The position numbers and the translations under genes were made by a program. A stretch of 64,000 nucleotides of DNA from CAZCFB01 sp964511535 (GTDB lineage Bacteria; Myxococcota_A; Polyangia; GCA-2747355; CAZCFB01): NCBI GenBank assembly GCA_964511535.1, contig CAZEFW010000020.1, forward strand, positions 15,273 through 79,272, in the 5' to 3' direction. Numbering within the stretch: position 1 is the stretch's first letter; each line of letters starts with the position of its first letter. Shown here piece by piece: positions 16,844 to 24,150 of this stretch. Under the pieces are notes generated by a model. It did no database searches, was not told where the DNA came from, and saw only the letters and a program-made list of their open reading frames with translations.

Positions 16844-17551
16844 ATGTTTGCCATAGCCATGAGACGTTGCTTGCCAGCGCTGCTCTGCGCAGCCTCCCTC
16901 GTACTGGGGCCCGCTGCCCTGGCCCAGACCGACGCGGAAAAGACCAAGGCGAAGATCCACTACAAGACAGGAAAGAAGGCCTTCGACGCCGCCGACTACG
17001 CCACCGCCCTGGCGGAGTACAACAAGGCCTACTCCCTGCTCCCCTTGCCCGGGCTGTTGTTCAACATCGGGCAGTGCTACCGGAACCTCGGGAGCCACCA
17101 GGAGGCGATCAACTCCTTCAACCTTTACCTCGAGGAGAGCCCCAACGCGCGCAACAGGCCCGCGGTGGAGAAGCTCATCGGCGAGCTGAAGAAGGAGATC
17201 GCCGCTGCCGGTCCCGTGGACAAGCCAGACCCGCAGGGCACCGATCCCGCGGACAAGGTCGACGTGCCTGGCGAAGACGGGAGCGACGATCCGCTGACCG
17301 GCGGCCCGGGTGACAAGCCTGACGAGGTGGACCCCGACGGCGGCCCGGAGGTGGTTGCCGTAAACCCGATCCCGCCGCCGCCCAAGAAAGACCGGGCCAC
17401 CTCAAGCCCCTTCTACAAGAAGTGGTGGTTCTGGACCATCGTCGGCGCTGCCGTCGCTGGCGGCGCGGCCACAGGCATCTACTTCGGCACCCAGTCCTCC
17501 GGCGCGGGCATCCCCGGCTCCTCACTGGGCACGCTCGATTACAGCCGCTAG
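16844..17551 (+). CDS. Exported TPR protein with C-terminal membrane helix
   Basis: A 235-residue protein with a signal peptide (about 1-27, ending ALAQ), TPR-like helices (about 32-125, with YNKAYSLLPLPGLLFNIGQCY), an acidic Pro/Asp/Gly linker (about 130-185) and a hydrophobic segment near the end (about 197-216). This domain plan is common beside PEGA-domain kinases in myxobacteria, where its role is unknown. It begins 53 bases after the kinase stop and ends 12 bases before the next gene, so the three probably form one operon. It may act as an envelope scaffold for the kinase, but that is inference from position only. Confidence 0.8.
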   Translation: MFAIAMRRCLPALLCAASLVLGPAALAQTDAEKTKAKIHYKTGKKAFDAADYATALAEYNKAYSLLPLPGLLFNIGQCYRNLGSHQEAINSFNLYLEESPNARNRPAVEKLIGELKKEIAAAGPVDKPDPQGTDPADKVDVPGEDGSDDPLTGGPGDKPDEVDPDGGPEVVAVNPIPPPPKKDRATSSPFYKKWWFWTIVGAAVAGGAATGIYFGTQSSGAGIPGSSLGTLDYSR

Positions 17552-17563
17552 GGAGACAGAGAG

Positions 17564-19336
17564 ATGACCCACTCGCGCTCCATCGTCCTCTCCATCATCC
17601 TGGCGCTGCTGGTCGGCTGCGGCGACCAGAGCGCCACGCTGCTGTACGTCAAGGTGCTCGCCCACGACGGCATGACCAACCCCGCGGCCCTGGCAGTGAC
17701 CTTCACCCAGGGGGGCGCGGCCGAGGCGCCGCGGCTGCTGCGCGGCCCGGGCGGGGGCGGCATCGCCCTGCCCGCCTCCTTCGTGATCCAGGCGGACGGC
17801 CGCTCGGGCTCGGTGCGGGTAAACCTCAAGGCGCTCAAGGCCGCCTCCCTGACGCCGCAGAACATCATCGGCGCCGGTGAGAGCAAGGCGAACCTCACCA
17901 CCGATCAGCGCGTGGACATGACCGTGCTGCTGGCGCCATACGACAAATTGGTCAAGACCAAGGTCGCTCCCAACGCCCAGTACGGCCGCCGGCCGGCAGT
18001 GGCAGGCGACCGGCAGGGCAACTCCGTGGTGGTGTGGGAGGACAGCTCCACGTCGTCGGGGCAGACCCTGTTCGACATCTGGTTCCAGCTGTTCGGGCGC
18101 AAGGGGAACACCACATACAAGGGCGCCTTCCTGATGACGAGGGAGCACCAGCCGACGGTGGCCATGCAGCAGGCGGGCACGGCCCGCGGCAGCTTCGTCG
18201 TGGCCTGGGTCCGCCAGCCCGGCACTGCCAACGGCAAGGGCACCATCTACACCCGCGCCATGAACGCCAAGGGTCAGCCCGACACCACGCCAGGCGCCGG
18301 CAAGGCCATGGCCCAGTCTGCCTCGGCGCTCGCCTCCAGGCCCGAGATCACCGCGCGGTGGCCCAGCGGCTACGTGGTGGCGTGGCAGGAGGAGGACCTC
18401 ACCGGCGGCACCCACCGGGTGATGGCGCGGCTCCTCGACGACCACGGCCGCCAGATGATCTCGCCCAACGGTCAGCAGTCGCCGTTCATGCTCGCCTCGT
18501 TCAGCAAGTCGAGCACCCAGCCGGCGCCGACGGTGGCCGGCGACCGCTCCGGTGGCGTGATGTTCGTCTGGAACCAGGGGGGCGACATCAAGGGGAGCAT
18601 CTTCGCCAAGGTGGGCGGCAGCCTCAAGCTGGTACGTGGCGCGTTCGGCATCGCCAAGGTCCCGTCCGGGCAAGCCTCCCGGCCCCATGTCACGGCGCTC
18701 CAGTATGGCTACGGCGTGATCTGGTCCGACAAGTGCAATCTCCCACCCGACACCAACGGCCGGTGCATTCGGTTCCGCCGCTTCTCCGCCGACGGCCAGG
18801 CGCTCGCCTCGGACTACACCCTCAACACCACGACGTCCCAGGACCAGCTGGAGCCTCGCATCGCGAGCCGCACCCAGGACGGTTCGTTACTGGCGGTGTG
18901 GACCTCCAAGGCCAGCACCACCGCCGACCCCCAGGGCGGGGTGCAGGGCAGAGCGTTGTTGCACAACGGTCTGCCGGTGGGCGCAGACTTCACCATCAAC
19001 ACCACCACCGCCGGACAGCAGCAGGCCGCGGCCGTCGCGCCCCTCGCCAGCGACGGCTTCGCGGTGATCTTCACCGACGGGGCGAGCGCGACGCCAGCCC
19101 TGCGCAACCGCCTGGTGTTCCCGGACTATGTCGGGCTCGCCGGAAAGATCGGCGCCCTGTGCGAGGGGCAGAACCAGTGCACCAGCCCCAGCCTCTTTTG
19201 CCAGCAGACCCAGGCGGGCAAGCGCTGCCTCAACCCGTGCAAGGGCGGCTCCGAGGCGGCCTGCATCTCCGGCGGCAAGTGCTTCACCAACAAGGGCCTC
19301 AACGCCAGCTACTGTACCTACCCCACGGCGCCCTGA
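17564..19336 (+). CDS. Lipoprotein with propeller-like repeats and a Cys-rich C terminus
   Basis: A 590-residue lipoprotein with lipobox LLVGC. The middle (about 130-520) shows repeats with a common beginning such as RPAVAGDRQGNSVVVWED, APTVAGDRSGGVMFVWNQ and EPRIASRTQDGSLLAVWT, about 55-75 residues apart, suggesting a beta-propeller-like fold. The last 60 residues are rich in cysteines (CEGQNQCTSPSLFC onwards), as in other surface lipoproteins of this window. No catalytic motif is seen. AGGGAGACAGAG precedes the ATG, and the gene follows the TPR gene by 12 bases. The family has no assigned function that I recognise. Confidence 0.75.
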   Translation: MTHSRSIVLSIILALLVGCGDQSATLLYVKVLAHDGMTNPAALAVTFTQGGAAEAPRLLRGPGGGGIALPASFVIQADGRSGSVRVNLKALKAASLTPQNIIGAGESKANLTTDQRVDMTVLLAPYDKLVKTKVAPNAQYGRRPAVAGDRQGNSVVVWEDSSTSSGQTLFDIWFQLFGRKGNTTYKGAFLMTREHQPTVAMQQAGTARGSFVVAWVRQPGTANGKGTIYTRAMNAKGQPDTTPGAGKAMAQSASALASRPEITARWPSGYVVAWQEEDLTGGTHRVMARLLDDHGRQMISPNGQQSPFMLASFSKSSTQPAPTVAGDRSGGVMFVWNQGGDIKGSIFAKVGGSLKLVRGAFGIAKVPSGQASRPHVTALQYGYGVIWSDKCNLPPDTNGRCIRFRRFSADGQALASDYTLNTTTSQDQLEPRIASRTQDGSLLAVWTSKASTTADPQGGVQGRALLHNGLPVGADFTINTTTAGQQQAAAVAPLASDGFAVIFTDGASATPALRNRLVFPDYVGLAGKIGALCEGQNQCTSPSLFCQQTQAGKRCLNPCKGGSEAACISGGKCFTNKGLNASYCTYPTAP

Positions 19337-19353
19337 GCACGCCTTGGGCGTGC
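19337..19353. terminator. Hairpin directly after the lipoprotein stop
   Basis: GCACGCC and GGCGTGC form a perfect 7-bp stem around TTG, starting at the base after the stop codon. The following gene is convergent. There is no T tract, so this is a possible terminator at best. Confidence 0.45.
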
Positions 19354-19407
19354 GGCCCTGGGCTTTGGATTCGAGCATTTTGTCGGCGCGCCACCACACC
19401 GGGCAGG

Positions 19408-21720
19408 TTACTTGACGAACAGGGCGTAGTCCTCGTGGCTGGTGCTCACGTTGTACTTGTAGGCGGTGGAACCTGACGGGCCTGACTGGGCGTCCTTGTA
19501 GGTGGCGTTCCCCTCGGTGACGCCGAGCCCCACCTCCACCCAGCCGCCGTTCTTGAGCATCTCGGCGAACATGGCCCGCTCGGCGCTGTTGCAGTTGCCG
19601 ATGAGTCCGTCGTAGTGGCGGAAATAGAGCGCCTTGCCGATGACCGAGTCGCGCCCGTCGTCCTTGAGCAGCGTGGCCTTGGTGCTCACGGTGACGCCGC
19701 ACTTGGACCAGTTGGCCGTGAGGTACGCCGACCAGGTGGTGGGCGAAGCGCTGAAGGTGTGCGCGGCGTAAGCGGTCCGGTTCAGGTCCCGGATCAGCAC
19801 CTGGGTCCCCTTGACCTGGCTGTACGCCTTGCTCTTGGCGTCCACCTTGCTCAGGTTCGTGGTGGCGCCGAAGGACGTGGCGTCTTTCCAGCGGCTGTGG
19901 TCGTAGGTCCAGCTCTCCTTCTTGTCAGACGCACAAACCCGCGCCACCAGGGTCCACCCGCCGCCGCCCAGGGTCATGTCGCAGTAGACCTGGTACGCGT
20001 TGCTGGCGCTCCCCTTGTCCGGATCGACGGTGTGTACGCCGCTGGCGACGCCTGCGTGGGCGCCTATCAACTCGTTGCAGCTCACCGGGTGGCGGCAGGC
20101 GGAGTCGCAGACGGCCGGCTTGCAATCGGCGGAGGTGGCGCACTGCTTGCCCAGGGCGCAGACGGCGCAGGTGCCGCCGCCGCAGTCCACGTCCGTCTCC
20201 GCACCGTTCTTCACCTTGTCCGTGCAGCTGGGCGCCGCGCACAGCCCGCCGACGCAGACTCCGCTGGCGCAGTCGCCGGCGGCCTTGCACTGCTTGCCGT
20301 CCGCGCATGTCTTGCACGCCGGACCGCCGCAGTCCACGTCGGTTTCGCTGCCGTTTTTGACCTTGTCACCGCAGCCGGGCTGCTGGCACACGCCAGCCTT
20401 GCAAACCCCGCTGACGCAGTCGGTGGCCGCGGCGCAGCCTGCCTTGTCCGCGCACTTTGGGCAGGTGCCGCCGCCGCAGTCCACGTCCGTCTCGGCGCCG
20501 TTTTTTACCTTGTCCGTGCACAGGGGCGCCGCGCACTTGCCGTTGTCGCACACGCCGCTCAGGCAGTCCGTCGCGTTGGCGCAGGCCTTGTTGTCGGCGC
20601 ACTTGGGGCAGGTGCCCCCGCCACAGTCCACGTCCGTCTCACCGCCGTTCTTCACCTGGTCGGCGCAGCCCGGGGCGGCGCAGATACCGGCGCTGCACAC
20701 CCCGCTGGCGCAGTCCGTGGTGGCCTTGCACTTCTTCTTATCGGCGCACTTGGGGCAGGTGGGCCCGCCGCAGTCGGTGTCCGTCTCCGAGCCGTTGAGC
20801 GTCAGGTCTGTGCAGGTCGGCTTCTGGCAGAGGTTGTTGACGCATACGCCGCTGACGCAGTCGGCGTGTGCCTTGCACTGGAGGGCATCCGCGCACTTGG
20901 GGCATGTCCCCCCCCCGCAGTCCACGTCGGTCTCGGCCCCGTTCTTCACCTTGTCCACGCAGCTCGCCGCCGCGCACTTGCCAGCCACGCACACCCCGCT
21001 GACACAGTCAGCTGCCTTGGCGCACTGCTTCGAGTCGGCACACTTGGGGCACGTGGCGCCGCCGCAGTCCACGTCCGTCTCTGCCCCGTTTTTCGTCTTG
21101 TCCACGCAGGTGGCGGCCACGCAGAGCCCGGCGCTGCATACCCCGCTCTGGCAATCGGTGGCCGCCTTGCACTGCTTCTTGTTCGGGCACGCGGTGCAGG
21201 CTCCGCCGCCGCAGTCCACGTCCGACTCCGCGCCATTTTTGACCTTGTCCGTGCAGCTCGCCTTCTGGCAAGTCCCGCCCGCGCAGACGCCGCTGGCGCA
21301 GTGTGCGGCCTTGCCGCACAGCTTCCCATCCGCACACCCGGGGCAGGTGGCGCCGCCGCAGTCCACGTCGGTCTCGTCGCCGTTCTTCACCTTGTCGGTG
21401 CAACTCGCCGCCGCGCAGATCCCGCCTGTGCAGACCAGGCTGACGCAGTCGGCGCCCTTGAGGCAGGACTTGCCGTCCGCGCAGGCGGGGCAGGCGCCGC
21501 CGCCGCAGTCCACGTCGGTCTCCGCGCCGTTTTTGGCCTTGTCGGTACAGGTGGGCAGCGGCAGGTCGGGCGGCGTCTGGTCGACCACGACCGCATCGGC
21601 AACGGTCAGGTCAGCTGAGACAGCGCCGTCGACCACGGCCGTGCCGGTCTCTTCCTCGCAAGCGGTCAGCGCCAGGGCTGACGCCATGATTGAGAAAACC
21701 AGGGCCCTGATGTTCTTCAT
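19408..21720 (-). CDS. Lipoprotein with ten Cys-rich repeats and a fibrinogen-like C-terminal domain
   Basis: A 770-residue predicted lipoprotein (lipobox ALTAC). After an Asp/Ala linker come ten tandem 49-residue repeats (about 58-547), each with eight cysteines in a fixed pattern and the cores KNGAETDVDCGG, CPKCAD and DCVSGVC. The last repeat is shortened. The C-terminal 220 residues resemble a fibrinogen/intelectin-type domain: YCDMTLGGGGWTLVARVC near its start, then NCNSAERAMFAEMLKNGGW and a terminal YALFVK. Such domains in animals bind carbohydrates or acetylated ligands. Here a surface adhesin is a reasonable guess. The ATG at 21720 is preferred over the TTG at 21735 because AAAGAGG lies five bases before it. 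Repeat number may vary between strains. Confidence 0.85.
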   Translation of the reverse strand: MKNIRALVFSIMASALALTACEEETGTAVVDGAVSADLTVADAVVVDQTPPDLPLPTCTDKAKNGAETDVDCGGGACPACADGKSCLKGADCVSLVCTGGICAAASCTDKVKNGDETDVDCGGATCPGCADGKLCGKAAHCASGVCAGGTCQKASCTDKVKNGAESDVDCGGGACTACPNKKQCKAATDCQSGVCSAGLCVAATCVDKTKNGAETDVDCGGATCPKCADSKQCAKAADCVSGVCVAGKCAAASCVDKVKNGAETDVDCGGGTCPKCADALQCKAHADCVSGVCVNNLCQKPTCTDLTLNGSETDTDCGGPTCPKCADKKKCKATTDCASGVCSAGICAAPGCADQVKNGGETDVDCGGGTCPKCADNKACANATDCLSGVCDNGKCAAPLCTDKVKNGAETDVDCGGGTCPKCADKAGCAAATDCVSGVCKAGVCQQPGCGDKVKNGSETDVDCGGPACKTCADGKQCKAAGDCASGVCVGGLCAAPSCTDKVKNGAETDVDCGGGTCAVCALGKQCATSADCKPAVCDSACRHPVSCNELIGAHAGVASGVHTVDPDKGSASNAYQVYCDMTLGGGGWTLVARVCASDKKESWTYDHSRWKDATSFGATTNLSKVDAKSKAYSQVKGTQVLIRDLNRTAYAAHTFSASPTTWSAYLTANWSKCGVTVSTKATLLKDDGRDSVIGKALYFRHYDGLIGNCNSAERAMFAEMLKNGGWVEVGLGVTEGNATYKDAQSGPSGSTAYKYNVSTSHEDYALFVK
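20080..21549 (-). repeat. Ten tandem 147-bp coding repeats
   Basis: Ten in-frame units of 147 bases encode the 49-residue, eight-cysteine module. Copies are divergent enough at DNA level to have been assembled, and the cysteine spacing (positions 1, 15, 20, 23, 29, 35, 40 and 45) is conserved in nine of them. Confidence 0.9.
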
Positions 21721-21760
21721 GGAGACCTCTTTCAATCAGCGGGTGTGGGATGGCGATATA

Positions 21761-23266
21761 TCAGGGCTGGACCCGCACCTGGGTGGTGCAGGCGGAGTCG
21801 GCCGGGCCGCTGCCCAGCTCCAGCTTCTTGACCTTCCCCTTCTCCCAGGCCGGGCCGCTGACCACCACCAGCTTCGCCTTGTCCGCGGGGCCCGCGCAGC
21901 CAGCGCCGACGGCGCGCTGGGTCTTGCCCACGACATCATGAGCGGTGAGCCGCCAGGCACCTGACAGCAAATCTACCGGCTCCTGGCCCAGCGAGCTGCG
22001 GCGCACCATCCCCTTGTCATTGGCCGGGGCGGTGAGCACGCCGCTCGGCGCCATGGCGGCGTAAACCGCCGACGAGGAGGGCTCGCTGCGGATGGCCGTG
22101 CCAGGCGGCTTCGGCTCGCCGCGAGCCACGGCCAGCTGCATGGGGGCCAGCTCCTGCCCCAGCTGCCAGGTCTTGTGCACCGCCGCCGCAGGCTTCTTTT
22201 CTTCGCCGCCCGGCGTGACGCGCAGCATGGTGAGCCGCGCCGGCTGCATGCCGCCCTCCACCGACCGCGCGTTGTCACCGCTGACCACCCACAAGGTCCC
22301 GCCGTCGGTGGAGAAGCGCAGGTCCTTGACCAGCGACAGCACCTCACCCGGCAGCAGCTTGACCAGCGCAGGCTCGCCGATCTTGGTCGGCTCGCTCATG
22401 TCCACGAGCGCCAGCTCGTTCAGGTCTGACAGCAGCAGCGCCATGGTGCGCGCCTGGCCGCCCATGGCCGCGGCCACGATGCCCTTCTTCAGCACCGGGA
22501 TGTTGATTTTCTGCGGCTTGTAGAAGGTGGGGTTCGTGGCGTTCTCGCTGGTGAACAGGGTGATCTGCTCGTCGCTGATCACCGCGCCAAAGGGCCGCTG
22601 CTCCGACGAGACCACGGCCAGCGCGTTGCCGCTGCCGAGCTTGCGCTCATCCACAACCTTCGGCTTCGGTCCGGTCAGGTCGATGACCCACATATTCACC
22701 GAGCCCTTGCCGCCCACGGCGTAAGCCGCCGACCCGTCGCTGCTCATGGAGAGCAGGCGCGCGTCGGGCAGCTTGATTGGATCGAGCGCGGTCATGGCGC
22801 CGTCGGGCTCGAGCCGGAACGGGTGGAGCACGCCACCAGCCAGGGCCAGCCCGATGCGCTGCACCGTCAGCTTGCGAGTCCCGCGGCCGCGGTCGTGCAC
22901 CACTTCGATCTCAACCGCGCCGTGATCGATGCCCCAGGGCACCCGCACCAGGACACCGCCGCCCTCGGTGTGGGCCAGCACCTGGGTGCCGCGCCCGGCG
23001 ATGGCGACGCGGGGCTGCTTGCCGAAGTTCTCGCCGAGGATGTACAGGAGCTCACCGATGACCGCCCGGCCCTGGCCGCCGCGGGTGTCCACTTGAGCGC
23101 CGCGCCGGGGGGTCAAGCCGGTGCCCAGATCCACCACTCTGAGCACCCGAGGGGCGCCACCGGCGGCGCTGACATCTCTAACGTCGATGACCGGGGGCGT
23201 GGGGCTCACCGCGCATCCTGCAACCATGCAAAGGGGGAACAGCCACGTGATCGCGTTGAATTTCAT
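21761..23266 (-). CDS. Lipoprotein with IPT/TIG-like domain and propeller-like repeats
   Basis: A 501-residue predicted lipoprotein with lipobox MVAGC. Residues about 60-140 resemble an IPT/TIG Ig-like domain (ELLYILGENFGKQPRVAIAG, later GAVEIEVVHDRG). The rest reads as beta-propeller-like repeats with the rhythm of LLSMSSDGSAAYAVGG and DLRFSTDGGTLWVVSG. No enzymatic motif is seen. The start at 23266 is supported by GGAG six bases upstream and by the signal peptide. The longer frame to 23422 would run across the lexA control region. It is 40 bases downstream of the Cys-repeat lipoprotein's start side, on the same strand, and divergent from lexA. Confidence 0.78.
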   Translation of the reverse strand: MKFNAITWLFPLCMVAGCAVSPTPPVIDVRDVSAAGGAPRVLRVVDLGTGLTPRRGAQVDTRGGQGRAVIGELLYILGENFGKQPRVAIAGRGTQVLAHTEGGGVLVRVPWGIDHGAVEIEVVHDRGRGTRKLTVQRIGLALAGGVLHPFRLEPDGAMTALDPIKLPDARLLSMSSDGSAAYAVGGKGSVNMWVIDLTGPKPKVVDERKLGSGNALAVVSSEQRPFGAVISDEQITLFTSENATNPTFYKPQKINIPVLKKGIVAAAMGGQARTMALLLSDLNELALVDMSEPTKIGEPALVKLLPGEVLSLVKDLRFSTDGGTLWVVSGDNARSVEGGMQPARLTMLRVTPGGEEKKPAAAVHKTWQLGQELAPMQLAVARGEPKPPGTAIRSEPSSSAVYAAMAPSGVLTAPANDKGMVRRSSLGQEPVDLLSGAWRLTAHDVVGKTQRAVGAGCAGPADKAKLVVVSGPAWEKGKVKKLELGSGPADSACTTQVRVQP

Positions 23267-23285
23267 GAAGATCTCCGGTTTGCGG

Positions 23286-23291
23286 TTGACA
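23286..23291 (+). promoter_or_regulatory. -35 box of the lexA promoter
   Basis: A perfect TTGACA upstream of lexA. A consensus -10 is not obvious at the right distance, since the best region overlaps the start of the LexA operator. Repression by LexA at this promoter would fit that overlap. Confidence 0.4.
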
Positions 23292-23312
23292 GCTTTTTTG
23301 CGGACATGGTAC

Positions 23313-23329
23313 CTATTCATATGTTCAGT
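23313..23329 (+). promoter_or_regulatory. LexA operator of the Myxococcus type
   Basis: CTATTCATATGTTCAGT matches 14 of 17 positions of the consensus I recall for Myxococcus xanthus LexA (CTRHAMRYBYGTTCAGS), including the invariant GTTCAG. It lies 111 bases upstream of lexA and 47 bases upstream of the divergent lipoprotein start, so it could control both. Confidence 0.6.
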
Positions 23330-23439
23330 AACCCTGTACAGCTTCGGCAAGCACCATGCAGCAGATGGCAGGCAGATACTACACTGTGCAACCGCCTCCT
23401 CCAACCACCTGACAGGATTCATCTAACCGGGGAAAATCC

Positions 23440-24066
23440 ATGCCAGAAAGCTTGACGCGAAGGCAGCAAGAGGTCCTCAGCTTCATTGAGGATTGCATCA
23501 ACTCCACGGGCTACCCTCCCACCCTCAGGGAGATTGGCCAGGCAATGAACATCAAGAGCACCAACGGTGTCAACGACCACCTCAAGGCGCTCGCCCGCAA
23601 GGGATACCTGCGCCGGGGGACCATGAAATCCCGAGCGTTGATCCCCACATCGGTATCTCAGATGGTGGACGTGCCCCTGCTCGGCGCCGTGCCCGCCGGC
23701 GTGCCCGTGGAGGCCATCGAGGACCATCACCGCGGCGACAACCTGCGCATGGACCCTCAGCTGGTGGGAGACTCCCGGAGCGTCTTCGCTCTGGAGGTGG
23801 AAGGGGACTCCATGATCGAGGATGGCATCTACGACGGCGACTATGTCTTCGTGGCCAAGGGTGTACAGGCGCATCGCGGGGACACGGTGGTGGCGCGCAT
23901 CGACGGCGAGGCCACCGTCAAGCGCTTCTACCCAGAGAAGTCCAAAGATCGCATCCGGTTCCAGCCCGCCAACTCGCAGATGGAGCCGATCTACGTCTCT
24001 GCGAGCGACGCACGCCCCACCGAGATCGAGGGCGTCGTGGTGGGGGTCTACCGCAAGATTCGCTGA
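23440..24066 (+). CDS. lexA: LexA repressor of the SOS response
   Basis: A 208-residue LexA. The N-terminal winged helix (about 1-65) contains the recognition region TLREIGQAMNIKSTNGVNDH. The self-cleavage site is Ala86-Gly87 in GAVPAG. The catalytic dyad is Ser124 (EGDSM) and Lys161 (EATVKRF), as in all functional LexA proteins, so autoproteolysis after DNA damage should be intact. A Myxococcus-type LexA operator lies upstream, implying autoregulation. The ATG is preceded by a weak GGGGAAA ribosome site. Identity is firm. Confidence 0.96.
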   Translation: MPESLTRRQQEVLSFIEDCINSTGYPPTLREIGQAMNIKSTNGVNDHLKALARKGYLRRGTMKSRALIPTSVSQMVDVPLLGAVPAGVPVEAIEDHHRGDNLRMDPQLVGDSRSVFALEVEGDSMIEDGIYDGDYVFVAKGVQAHRGDTVVARIDGEATVKRFYPEKSKDRIRFQPANSQMEPIYVSASDARPTEIEGVVVGVYRKIR

Positions 24067-24150
24067 ACCATCTGCCCCTCCTAACCTTCCGTAGTTCCCT
24101 GTGTCAGAATATGATTGCCGACTCCGGCGTAATACCTCGGGACACTATGC

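Noticed and set aside
21721..21735. TTG start five codons upstream of the Cys-repeat lipoprotein ATG
   Set aside because: The codons between contain the AAAGAGG ribosome site that serves the ATG at 21720.
19615..21964. Long plus-strand ORFs opposite the Cys-repeat lipoprotein
   Set aside because: They arise from the repetitive GC-rich codons of the true minus-strand gene. The cysteine pattern and signal peptide are found only on the minus strand.
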